DNA from: CALCMJ01 sp964475415 | GTDB lineage: Bacteria > Bacteroidota > Bacteroidia > Chitinophagales > Saprospiraceae | NCBI GenBank assembly: GCA_964475415.1 | Contig: CAYYWZ010000044.1 | Location: 1 to 35,027, forward strand | Reading direction: 5' to 3' | Length of the DNA: 35,027 bases | Part shown: positions 1 through 7,244 of the stretch, piece after piece | How positions within the stretch are numbered: the first letter of the stretch is position 1 | Layout: every line of letters starts with the position of its first letter | Notes under the pieces: model-generated | Seen by the model: the letters and a program-made list of their open reading frames with translations, nothing else | What the model was told of the DNA's origin: nothing | Databases searched by the model: none | Translations under genes and position numbers: made by a program

Positions 1-85
1 ACATAGAAGAATCAAATGCCAGAAAGCTTAAGACTAGTAAGACAATTCCGCATATCAGTTGTATATTTATATAAAGAGACACCAT
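1..85 (-). CDS. Partial hydrophobic protein running off the left edge
   Basis: An open minus-strand frame begins with ATG at 85 and stays open to the window edge, giving 28 residues that start MVSLYINIQL. Residues 6-24 are almost entirely hydrophobic and look like a first membrane segment or a signal anchor. It lies 95 bp downstream of rarA on the same strand, so the two could be co-transcribed. A rhomboid-type membrane protease would fit the hydrophobic start followed by an S-x-x-A-F sequence, but too little is visible to name it. The opposite strand also has a short open frame here that ends at about 76, so even the coding strand is uncertain. Confidence 0.35.
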   Translation of the reverse strand, partial: MVSLYINIQLICGIVLLVLSFLAFDSSM

Positions 86-180
86 ATTAACTCAATGATA
101 GTTAAAGCCATTTACCTCATTCATTATTGGTGGTTCCTATGACGACGACTTCACAAAATATTTAGATTGGATAAAAAATT

Positions 181-1455
181 TTAATAATTATACTTATTCT
201 TCCATAACTGTCTGAGCCTATCAGAAATTTTTGCTTCCGCAGCATTATTGCCAATCTCATATAATTTATTGCCTGAAATTTCCTTAGGAAGAAATTCTTG
301 ATCTTGGAAATTATTCTCTCCGTTGTGTGAGTATAAGTAGTCTTTGCCATAATCCAGCTGTTTCATTAGTTGGGTAGGAGCGTTTCTTAGGTGTAGTGGT
401 ATGTTCAGGTTGCCAGTTTCTCTCACTAGGGATTGAGCATTCTTGATGGCTGCATAAGCGGTGTTGCTTTTGGGAGATGATGCGAGATAGATAGCACATT
501 GAGACATAACGATGCGTCCTTCTGGCATACCTATTCTTTCTATGGCTTGGAAAGTATTGTTAGCGATAAGTAGGGCATTAGGATTAGCAAGGCCTATATC
601 TTCTGAGGCAGCAATGAGCATACGTCGACAAATAAACTTAGGATCTTCACCGCCTTCGATCATTCTGGCTAAATAATATACAGCTGCATTAGGATCACTT
701 CCTCTTATAGATTTAATAAAAGCTGACGCTAGGTCATAGTGCATCTCTCCCTGTTTGTCAAAGAGGACAAACTTATCTTGCAATACTTTTTCGGCAAGTT
801 CATTTGTCAATATTATTTCTTCTGTTTCATGAAATTGGTTGACGACTAGTTCTAGACAGTTGTATAATTTCCGTGCATCACCACCAGAAAATTTAAGTAA
901 TGCCTCAGGCTCCTTAAGAGTGATATTTCTTTTGCTGAATATTTCATCTTCTTTTACAGCTCTATTCAGCAATTCTACTAATTGATCCTTTTCTAGATGT
1001 TTCAGTGTATATACCTGACATCTAGAAAGCAATGCAGAGATCACTTCGAAGGAAGGATTTTCTGTGGTAGCGCCTATAAGCGTGACGGTACCATCTTCGA
1101 CAGATCCGAGAAGAGAATCTTGCTGAGATTTACTAAATCTATGTATCTCATCTATGAAGAGTATTGGATTAGGCTGGTTGAAGAATTGTTGTTTTTTTGC
1201 ATTTGTCAAAGTTGCTCTGATATCTTTTACACCAGCATTTATGGCGCTAAGCTGATAGAAAACTCTTTCTGTGCTATTGGCTATTACCTTAGCAATGGTT
1301 GTCTTTCCTACTCCCGGCGGACCCCATAAGATCATGGAAGGGATATTGCCGTTTTCTATAACTTTACGCAGGGAGGCACCTTTACCCAAGATGTGTTCTT
1401 GGCCAACATAATGGTCTAAGTTTTTTGGGCGTAGTCTTTCTGCGAGTGGCTGCAT
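181..1455 (-). CDS. rarA: Replication-associated recombination protein A (RarA/MgsA, AAA+ ATPase)
   Basis: RarA is a cytoplasmic AAA+ ATPase of the clamp-loader/RuvB clade that acts at stalled replication forks. The sequence shows Walker A (GPPGVGKT, about residues 45-52), Walker B DEIH (102-105) followed by RF, the sensor-1 stretch GATTENPSFE, and the arginine-finger region SALLSRC. The C-terminal half carries the helical MgsA/RarA tetramerisation region, with the family signature RGSDPNAAVYYLARMIEGGE and then EDIGLANP. The length, 424 residues, is normal. I start at the ATG at 1455 (MQPLAERLRP), which matches the usual RarA N-terminus. A TTG two codons upstream, at 1461, is also possible. 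A TATCTTTA sequence at 1484-1477 on the same strand resembles a Bacteroidota -7 box, but no TTG -33 element is visible. Function is assigned by family motifs. Confidence 0.96.
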   Translation of the reverse strand: MQPLAERLRPKNLDHYVGQEHILGKGASLRKVIENGNIPSMILWGPPGVGKTTIAKVIANSTERVFYQLSAINAGVKDIRATLTNAKKQQFFNQPNPILFIDEIHRFSKSQQDSLLGSVEDGTVTLIGATTENPSFEVISALLSRCQVYTLKHLEKDQLVELLNRAVKEDEIFSKRNITLKEPEALLKFSGGDARKLYNCLELVVNQFHETEEIILTNELAEKVLQDKFVLFDKQGEMHYDLASAFIKSIRGSDPNAAVYYLARMIEGGEDPKFICRRMLIAASEDIGLANPNALLIANNTFQAIERIGMPEGRIVMSQCAIYLASSPKSNTAYAAIKNAQSLVRETGNLNIPLHLRNAPTQLMKQLDYGKDYLYSHNGENNFQDQEFLPKEISGNKLYEIGNNAAEAKISDRLRQLWKNKYNY

Positions 1456-1568
1456 ATCCAATTGGCATTAATACTATAAAGATATGCTAAGCTTAATAGA
1501 TACCTATGCGATTCTAGATATATTTACAGGATAATTAGAGACATTTTTTTAATTTCTAATAACCCCTC

Positions 1569-1668
1569 NNNNNNNNNNNNNNNNNNNNNNNNNNNNNNNN
1601 NNNNNNNNNNNNNNNNNNNNNNNNNNNNNNNNNNNNNNNNNNNNNNNNNNNNNNNNNNNNNNNNNNNN
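1569..1668. other. Assembly gap of 100 N
   Basis: Exactly 100 consecutive N, the usual placeholder for a scaffold join of unknown size. The true distance between rarA and the sigma-factor region is therefore unknown, and genes may be missing here. Confidence 0.99.
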
Positions 1669-1733
1669 TTGACATACCTCTAATTGCTAAAATATTGCAT
1701 AAGCTCAACATCAATATTGTTATCAATTTCTAA

Positions 1734-2021
1734 TTAAGATCCTGAACTAGATAGGATAGTGGCAGTAAAGCTTAGGGTACCGTTTGTATTTCCAGGGTCA
1801 TATCGACCTAGAAATCCAATGGTATCAGGCTGACAAAATGTAATTAGATTATAGTTGATTCCAGGATCGCCTCCCGAAGTTGTTCCCGTTAAGGATATCC
1901 CATAATCTAATATCGTAGCACCATATTATTGGGCCTTTACAGCTATTGGTGAACTACTAATGATGAATATTACAATAATACGCAGTAAATTAACTTTCCT
2001 GCTAATGGAAATTAAGGTCAT
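1734..2021 (-). pseudogene. Small exported protein gene interrupted by an in-frame stop
   Basis: Reading minus from ATG at 2021 gives a convincing signal peptide: MTLISISRKV, then a hydrophobic run LLRIIVIFIISSS, then a PIAVKAQ cleavage region. Codon 32 (1928-1926) is TAA. The same frame then continues for 63 sense codons (YGATILDYGISLTGTTSGG and onwards, ending TATILSSSGS) to a second TAA at 1736-1734. The stop falls right after the AQ where a mature protein would begin, and the downstream part looks like a real secreted Gly/Ser/Thr-rich beta protein. The simplest reading is a CAA-to-TAA nonsense mutation or a base error near the gap. I do not recognise the family. The fragment is short and close to the scaffold join, so it could also be a decayed copy of a longer gene. 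Confidence 0.5.
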
Positions 2022-2459
2022 ATCAGCTTTTTTCAAATGGAAGCGTTTTTAGCACGAAAAATAATAAGATGACTACTTAAAGGTGAGTTTATACAAAATA
2101 AGAAAATCAAGTAATCTTAAAATCTATGGAATCAAGGTTCATACTAAATAATGCCGATCAGTATTTTAGGATTTTATGGATGATCAAGGCAAAAAAATCA
2201 AGATTATTTATGAATTAAATAATTGATTATCATTGATTTGTAATTACTGGTCTAGAAAATTGACAGATTATTTAAAAATTATCTTCCTCTAACCCAACCA
2301 TCTTCCCAATTCTTACGTGTAACCTTATAACAACACGCACAAGTTCTACAATCACACAATAAGCTGAAGTGCAGGTCAATTCCAACAATTTATGTGTTTC
2401 TTTTACTAGAATCACATACTACACTTTAGCGATAAGCAATTAAGAAATGCTGATCAATA

Positions 2460-2496
2460 AAGACTATTTCTGTACTTTGTGTACAGGAATAGTCTT
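2460..2496 (+). terminator. Strong hairpin with T-rich tail, 18 nt before the sigma gene
   Basis: AAGACTATTTCTGTAC (2460-2475) pairs with GTACAGGAATAGTCTT (2481-2496) over 16 positions, with one possible G-U pair and a 5-nt loop. AATTTTTATTCTT follows. It has the shape of an intrinsic terminator on the plus strand, but no plus-strand gene is visible upstream and the sigma-factor ATG lies only 18 nt away. It could instead be an operator or a leader structure controlling that operon. Confidence 0.5.
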
Positions 2497-2514
2497 AATT
2501 TTTATTCTTAATTA

Positions 2515-3087
2515 ATGAATGTAGAAGCATTTCTCATAGAAGCTTGCAAAAAAAGCGATAGTAAAGCACAGTATACCATGTATGCTGAGTGCTACAATCT
2601 ACTTATGAGTATATGTGTCAGATACATGAATGATAGGGCTTCCGCTAAGGCCATAATGAATCAAGGTTTTTATAAAATATTAACCAATCTTGACAAATAT
2701 AAAGAAGAAGTTCCTTTTGAGGCTTGGATAAGTAGGATAATGGTTAACACCATTATTGATGACTTCAGAAAGGAAAAGAAACGGCTTAGCATATTTGAAA
2801 GTTTAGAGAATCTAATAGAGAAAAAGCAATTTGATAGGATTGTATACAATCAGGTCGAAGAAACATTTCTTGCGGAGGACTTAGAAAGAATGTTGATGCA
2901 GGTTCCTAAAATGAGTAGAGTTGTTTTTTCTATGTATGCTATAGATGGTTACAAACATAGAGAAATTGCAAAGGAGTTAGGCATAAGTGAGAATACCTCT
3001 AAGTGGCATCTCGCTACAGCTAGAAAGAAGCTACAAGGATTATTAAATAAAGAAATGAAACCCACTAAATATCTGAATTATGGATAA
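2515..3087 (+). CDS. RNA polymerase sigma factor, ECF (sigma-70) family
   Basis: A 190-residue cytoplasmic sigma factor that would direct RNA polymerase to a specific set of promoters. Region 2 covers about residues 15-95: the YNLLMSICVRYM helix, then a region 2.4-like stretch containing FEAWISRIMVNTIIDDFRKEK. Region 4 covers about 128-182 and includes a helix-turn-helix, HREIAKELGISENTSKWHL, followed by ARKKL. The LSIFE linker and NxxID-type ending of region 2 are common in Bacteroidota ECF factors. The start is ATG at 2515, just after the hairpin at 2460-2496. The stop overlaps the next gene by 8 nt, so the two are translationally coupled. The sub-group cannot be named from sequence alone. 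That it is controlled by the product of the next gene is inference from position. Confidence 0.93.
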   Translation: MNVEAFLIEACKKSDSKAQYTMYAECYNLLMSICVRYMNDRASAKAIMNQGFYKILTNLDKYKEEVPFEAWISRIMVNTIIDDFRKEKKRLSIFESLENLIEKKQFDRIVYNQVEETFLAEDLERMLMQVPKMSRVVFSMYAIDGYKHREIAKELGISENTSKWHLATARKKLQGLLNKEMKPTKYLNYG

Positions 3088-4363
3088 AAATAATCTAGAT
3101 AGACTGTTTAAAAATAAACTGCAAGATCGAAAGTTCGATGTAGATCGGAAGCAATGGATGGCTATGGAAAATATTATTAGCCAAGGTAATGTTGCCACAC
3201 CTAAACAAAGTAAGAAAAGATATGTCCTGTTATTTTCTATCGTACTGCTTAGTGCAATTTCTATTCTGACCGGTATTTACTTGTTTAATGGAATCTCTGA
3301 AGATAATACGATACTATCTGAAACGCCAATAGCTAAAATAAAGCTCAAAGAAAAAACTACACGAGTATTAGATATTGTAAGTACTCCTGAAAATCTTGAA
3401 GAAAAAGTCAAGGAGTCTCTAGAAAGCAAAACTGAACCATCATTAGTTCTTTCTGAAAATAATCTTCAAGGAGAAAAAGTTTCTAATATTGGAAACCAAC
3501 TATTTGATAAGCTTTCTCAGCGGTCACTTGAAAAAAGTAGCAGAGAATCTAAGATCTATACAACTAACACTGCAAAGGAAGAAGATCTAAATATTAGACT
3601 ATCAGCTTTTAGTGATCCTAGTGATCTTAAAGTAATAGAAAATAATGATGTGAAAATTGGTAGTTCAGCTTTTGCAGAAACTAAGTCTCAACAATCACTT
3701 AATCATACTTATATACAACCATTAGTGAGTGTGGAGCATGTAACAAACTTACTTCCTATTGCTCAAAAATACTTTAGTCCTAATTACGCTCGAGAAGGGA
3801 TGATAAAAGTCATAAATAATACAATTAAGCAGAGAGGTGTCTACGCTCAATATAAGAGTATACAAAATGGAAATACTATCTCAGCCGGAGTTTATTATGG
3901 TGTAAAAATTTATAACAATTGGAGTCTTGTTGTTGCACCTGCTTATGAGTATGCTCAAGTAAACTCTTTTATACTTGCCGAGCAGTCTGACAATGTATTT
4001 GGCTTTAGTGTGCAGGATTATAACCAGCAAATTCTGGCCAATAAAATCCATAGGATTTCAATTCCTGTAAGCCTTCATTATAATCATAATAATCACCTCG
4101 TTGGGGCTGGTGTTGTATTTCAGAGACCGATTGCAGTAGGTGCAGAAAAAACTATTTATATAGGGGAGCAGGTGGCAGAAGAGAAAAAGATTTGGGTAGA
4201 TACGGATCTTTATGATAGAAGTGATTTTAATGGTAGATTTTCTTACGAATATTTTATTGCTCCACGTTTAGGCTTAGGGGTAAATTATGACTTCCCACTG
4301 ACTAAGCAAGCAAGTTTTAATAATCAGAGCTCTATAGGCTTACAGTTAAAAATGAACATATAA
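3080..4363 (+). CDS. Membrane-anchored protein with outer-membrane-barrel-like C-terminus; candidate anti-sigma factor
   Basis: The 427 residues fall into four parts. Residues 1-45 are short, charged and cytoplasmic (MDKNNLDRLFKNKLQDRKF, then W26). A single membrane helix follows at about 47-69. A Ser/Lys/Glu-rich, low-complexity linker runs from 70 to about 240. The C-terminal region, about 250-427, has alternating beta-strand pattern with aromatic residues (VYAQYKS, SAGVYYGVKIY, LVVAPAYEYA, SYEYFIAPRLGLGVNYDF), like the OMP_b-brl/PorT-type barrels. The N-terminal segment resembles the cytoplasmic part of Bacteroidota proteins encoded beside ECF sigma genes. It overlaps the sigma gene by 8 nt and the next gene begins directly after its stop. 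An anti-sigma role is inferred from this arrangement; I see no classical ZAS zinc motif. An inner-membrane anchor combined with a barrel-like end is topologically odd. Confidence 0.75.
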   Translation: MDKNNLDRLFKNKLQDRKFDVDRKQWMAMENIISQGNVATPKQSKKRYVLLFSIVLLSAISILTGIYLFNGISEDNTILSETPIAKIKLKEKTTRVLDIVSTPENLEEKVKESLESKTEPSLVLSENNLQGEKVSNIGNQLFDKLSQRSLEKSSRESKIYTTNTAKEEDLNIRLSAFSDPSDLKVIENNDVKIGSSAFAETKSQQSLNHTYIQPLVSVEHVTNLLPIAQKYFSPNYAREGMIKVINNTIKQRGVYAQYKSIQNGNTISAGVYYGVKIYNNWSLVVAPAYEYAQVNSFILAEQSDNVFGFSVQDYNQQILANKIHRISIPVSLHYNHNNHLVGAGVVFQRPIAVGAEKTIYIGEQVAEEKKIWVDTDLYDRSDFNGRFSYEYFIAPRLGLGVNYDFPLTKQASFNNQSSIGLQLKMNI

Positions 4364-5449
4364 ATGAATAAAGTATTATTTCTCTTTTTTACGCTGATAA
4401 TTATAGGATCTTGTACAACAGAGGGAATAGAACCTCCTGTAAATAATGAACCCATTTTCGAGATAAGTGCTACTTTAGCAGGTGAGGAATTAATTATTGC
4501 TGCAGGTAAAGAAGGTTACCAGATGCAATCTAATTTCCAAGAAGACAGCGACGGAAATATTAATTATATATCGAGTTTTAATCTTGTAGATGGACAACAA
4601 GGAAGACAGTTGAAATTTGTTTTTGATGCCTTTCCCAAAATGACAAATGTAGATGATCTAGCTACTTATTTAACAACTGAAAGTATACCCTATAGTCTTA
4701 ATTTTACTGGAGTAGAAGGTCTAAGCTTATTGCCTTTTACAGATGATATTAATATGCCCTTTACAACGTCTTGGTCTATCGGTTCTCAGCCAATGACAAC
4801 AACTCTTATGCCTCTTATTAAGCTTGCTGAACTTAGGGGTAATAATTTTGTCAATGTGCAATACAACATCAACATAAGTGATCAGTTTAAGGGTAGCTTC
4901 ATTAGTAATTTTAATCTAGAGTTGACTTCCTCATGTAATGCGCTGATTGAATTTCAGCCTACAGCTGATAAATTAGAATTGACTTTGGCCTCTTTTACTC
5001 AGTTTCCTAATATGATTTCATGGAATAATGGGGAGACATCTAAGATTAATATTGTAGATCTAGAAGCTCAAGAAATATCAGTAGATATTAGCAGTGATTT
5101 TTGTGATCTCGCCGCTCAGATAGAAATAATTAATACTGAGATAATACCCGCTAGACTTGGTTTTGATCAAGTGCTTTCTTACGGTCCAGCTAATGAGTTT
5201 GTAGGGAAAGGACTTATTATAGAATATGTAGATGAACTAGGTGTAGAATATAGATCTGATCATGGAGAGCAGACAGATTTCCTTATTGATGTAAAGGAAG
5301 TTAGAGCTTATGAAACAAACAATGCTGGACAAGCTACGGTTATTGCAGATATGTTGGTCAATTGTAAACTGTTCACTCTAGATAGCCAAAATTCTATAGA
5401 CTTAAAAGATGCAGAGCTTTCTATAGCTATTGCTTATCCGCAACAATAA
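4364..5449 (+). CDS. Lipoprotein of unknown function, third gene of the sigma-factor operon
   Basis: A 361-residue exported lipoprotein. The N-terminus has a hydrophobic signal (LFLFFTLIII) ending in the lipobox IGSC with Cys17, followed by a flexible TTEGIEPPVNNEP stretch. The rest is rich in predicted beta strands, with no motif I recognise. Two Cys residues in the middle (SSCNA and SDFCDL regions) could pair. The ATG begins at the base after the stop codon of the preceding gene, so the two are certainly in one transcript. Position suggests an envelope or surface protein that either reports to, or is made under control of, the sigma/anti-sigma pair. No enzymatic role can be claimed. Confidence 0.85.
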   Translation: MNKVLFLFFTLIIIGSCTTEGIEPPVNNEPIFEISATLAGEELIIAAGKEGYQMQSNFQEDSDGNINYISSFNLVDGQQGRQLKFVFDAFPKMTNVDDLATYLTTESIPYSLNFTGVEGLSLLPFTDDINMPFTTSWSIGSQPMTTTLMPLIKLAELRGNNFVNVQYNINISDQFKGSFISNFNLELTSSCNALIEFQPTADKLELTLASFTQFPNMISWNNGETSKINIVDLEAQEISVDISSDFCDLAAQIEIINTEIIPARLGFDQVLSYGPANEFVGKGLIIEYVDELGVEYRSDHGEQTDFLIDVKEVRAYETNNAGQATVIADMLVNCKLFTLDSQNSIDLKDAELSIAIAYPQQ

Positions 5450-5458
5450 TATATTTTC

Positions 5459-6142
5459 TTGGAAGCAGAAATAGGATATGCCTTATTAGACGATATCTTT
5501 CTAAAACATCGAAAGCCTGATGAGGCAATTGCTATGGAAGCCTATATGAAGCATAAGTTTTCTTTTTATGGTATCAAAGCTCCAGAAAGGAGGAAGCTAT
5601 TTACACAAGTATGGAGAGAGATAAAACCTAAGAAGGCGGACGAGACCTATTATAAGTTTCTACAACTTTGTTGGAATAGCGAATATAGAGAAATGCAAAT
5701 GTCTGCGATGGATGCTATGGACCAGTTGATTAAAAAAATGGATAAAAGTTGGATTCCTCATTTAGAAAGTTTTATCCTAGAAAAATCATGGTGGGACTCC
5801 GTAGATTGGCTAGCTGTAAATGGAGTAGGACGCATGTTTGATAAGTATCCTGAAGAAAGAGATAAGTACATCTATCGATGGATAGAATCAGAGAGTATAT
5901 GGCTGCAGCGAACGGCTATTCTTTTTCAGCTGAAATACAAAGAAAAAATTGATTGGAATGTTATGCAGGATTTTATCCTAAAGACATCTGGTACGAAAGA
6001 GTTTTTCATAAACAAAGCTTCTGGATGGGCTCTGAGAGAATACTCAAAAACCAATCCAGAAGCAGTCTTGCAATTTGTGAATGATCATCCTGATCTTTCT
6101 AGTCTTACTAAGCGAGAAGCGCTTAAACATATTGTTGCCTAG
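5459..6142 (+). CDS. DNA alkylation repair protein, AlkD-like HEAT-repeat DNA glycosylase
   Basis: AlkD-family proteins are all-helical HEAT-like repeat glycosylases that excise bulky or cationic alkylated bases. The 227 residues fit the family length. Visible signatures are GIKAPERR (38-45), the WWDSVDWLA block with D113 at the position of the AlkD catalytic Asp, R151 in RTAILFQLKY, and W190 in the INKASGWALREY block. These correspond to the DNA-binding and catalytic cleft of Bacillus cereus AlkD (D113, R148, W187). The start is a TTG at 5459. The first internal ATG (codon 26) would remove the first helix, so the TTG is preferred. It lies 9 bp after the lipoprotein gene and may be co-transcribed with the sigma operon. 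The gene ends 9 bp before the convergent gene on the minus strand. Confidence 0.92.
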   Translation: MEAEIGYALLDDIFLKHRKPDEAIAMEAYMKHKFSFYGIKAPERRKLFTQVWREIKPKKADETYYKFLQLCWNSEYREMQMSAMDAMDQLIKKMDKSWIPHLESFILEKSWWDSVDWLAVNGVGRMFDKYPEERDKYIYRWIESESIWLQRTAILFQLKYKEKIDWNVMQDFILKTSGTKEFFINKASGWALREYSKTNPEAVLQFVNDHPDLSSLTKREALKHIVA

Positions 6143-6151
6143 CTTAGCTAA

Positions 6152-7069
6152 TTAGTTCTTTACGGTTATATCTCCATCTTCCGTAGAGATTTCAACCTTT
6201 GTCTCACTTGTATTTTTAGTAGATACGATAGTTTTCCTTTTATCTTGTTTTATAGTCTTAAAATCACCGCTAGTGTGCACTGATCCATCTTCGTGACTTA
6301 AGGTAAAAGTAGCATCACCAGAAAGCAATTCCATAACAACGTCACCATCTTCCGTTGTTATTTTATGCTCTCCCGAACCGGCTAGTGAGGTTCTCAAATG
6401 TACATTACCGTCTTCATTAGAAATTTGGCAAGCAGTTAGAGAACTTCTATTAATATTTAGATTTCCATCCTCGAGAACAGCATCTAGTTTTCCATTTATT
6501 TCTTGTATATCTATATTGCCATCTTCAGAATGGAATTGTGCCGTCTCAGTAATTTTTCCAAGCATAGAGACATTACCATCTTCTGTTAGAATTTTTACAT
6601 TTTTTAGTTCAGAGTTTTGGATGTCTAAATCACCGTCTTCTAGAACTGCCTCCAAGTTTCCATTCAAGTTTTCTAACTTGATGTTACCATCTTCTGAAAT
6701 AATATTAAGATGAGCTGATTGAGGTGCATTTATAGTTATTCTATAATCAGTTTTCTTTGAGTATTTCCAATGGCTATTTCCTTTCTTATTAGGAACGATA
6801 TGATCATCTAAGGTGATATCGCCTCCTTTTTCTTTTACAATAACACTAAATTTCTGTTCGGCAACACGCTTGCCAGTTACCTTTCGATAAACAACTATGT
6901 GTACATCGGAACGATTACTACCTTCTATAGATATATCAGCGTCAGATGCGTTAAGAAATATAGTCCCATCTGATCCGAGAGAATAAGTTTCATTTACTTC
7001 ATAGATGTTCTCTTGGCTAAATAATAATTGAGCAAATAAACTTAGGATAAGGAGGAATGGATACTTCAT
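6152..7069 (-). CDS. Exported EDG-repeat beta-solenoid protein (DUF4097-like adhesin)
   Basis: A secreted or periplasmic protein of 305 residues with a signal peptide (MKYPFLLILSLFAQLLFSQ, cleavage near 19). The C-terminal two thirds carry nine E-D-G turns at about residues 126, 144, 163, 182, 200, 219, 240, 260 and 297, i.e. one every 18-21 residues until the last. Each is followed by a short hydrophobic strand (NIKLENL, DLDIQNS, NVSMLGK and so on). This is the pattern of DUF4097/putative auto-transporter adhesin head GIN-type parallel beta-solenoids, in which each turn is one coil. There is no membrane anchor or T9SS tail. The true ligand is unknown. It is transcribed alone or after the peptidase gene, from which an intrinsic terminator (7185-7223) separates it. 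Confidence 0.85.
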   Translation of the reverse strand: MKYPFLLILSLFAQLLFSQENIYEVNETYSLGSDGTIFLNASDADISIEGSNRSDVHIVVYRKVTGKRVAEQKFSVIVKEKGGDITLDDHIVPNKKGNSHWKYSKKTDYRITINAPQSAHLNIISEDGNIKLENLNGNLEAVLEDGDLDIQNSELKNVKILTEDGNVSMLGKITETAQFHSEDGNIDIQEINGKLDAVLEDGNLNINRSSLTACQISNEDGNVHLRTSLAGSGEHKITTEDGDVVMELLSGDATFTLSHEDGSVHTSGDFKTIKQDKRKTIVSTKNTSETKVEISTEDGDITVKN

Positions 7070-7184
7070 AATAATTTTTAGTTTAGTGTTGTCTTCTAAG
7101 ATAAATATATTTTCAGTTTGTGTTATATAGCAAAGACTAACTAATTACTAAAAGGTTGCATCTAGTTATACTATAAAGAATATA

Positions 7185-7223
7185 AATAAAAAAAAAAGCT
7201 GCTCATTTTAGATAAGCAGCTTT
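7185..7223 (-). terminator. Intrinsic terminator of the S46 peptidase gene
   Basis: Read on the minus strand, AAAGCTGCT (7223-7215) pairs with AGCAGCTTT (7203-7195), an 11-nt loop lies between, and a run of T follows (7197 down to 7188). It begins 21 bp after the peptidase stop codon. Confidence 0.9.
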
Positions 7224-7244
7224 ATTAAATATTAATATTTATTT

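Larger units (their letters stand above)
1456..2514. other. Non-coding stretch around the assembly gap
   Basis: About 1.06 kb lies between rarA and the sigma-factor gene. It contains the rarA upstream region, the N gap, the interrupted reading frame at 1734-2021 and the hairpin at 2460-2496. Between 2022 and 2459 I see AT-rich sequence with frequent stops in every frame and no convincing gene, tRNA or repeat. Confidence 0.7.

Noticed and set aside
997..1329. 110-residue plus-strand frame inside rarA
   Set aside because: Antisense shadow of the conserved ATPase domain, without protein features of its own.
1456..1568. Direct or inverted repeat flanking the N gap
   Set aside because: Only short AT-rich resemblance between both flanks; not enough to claim a repeat collapse.
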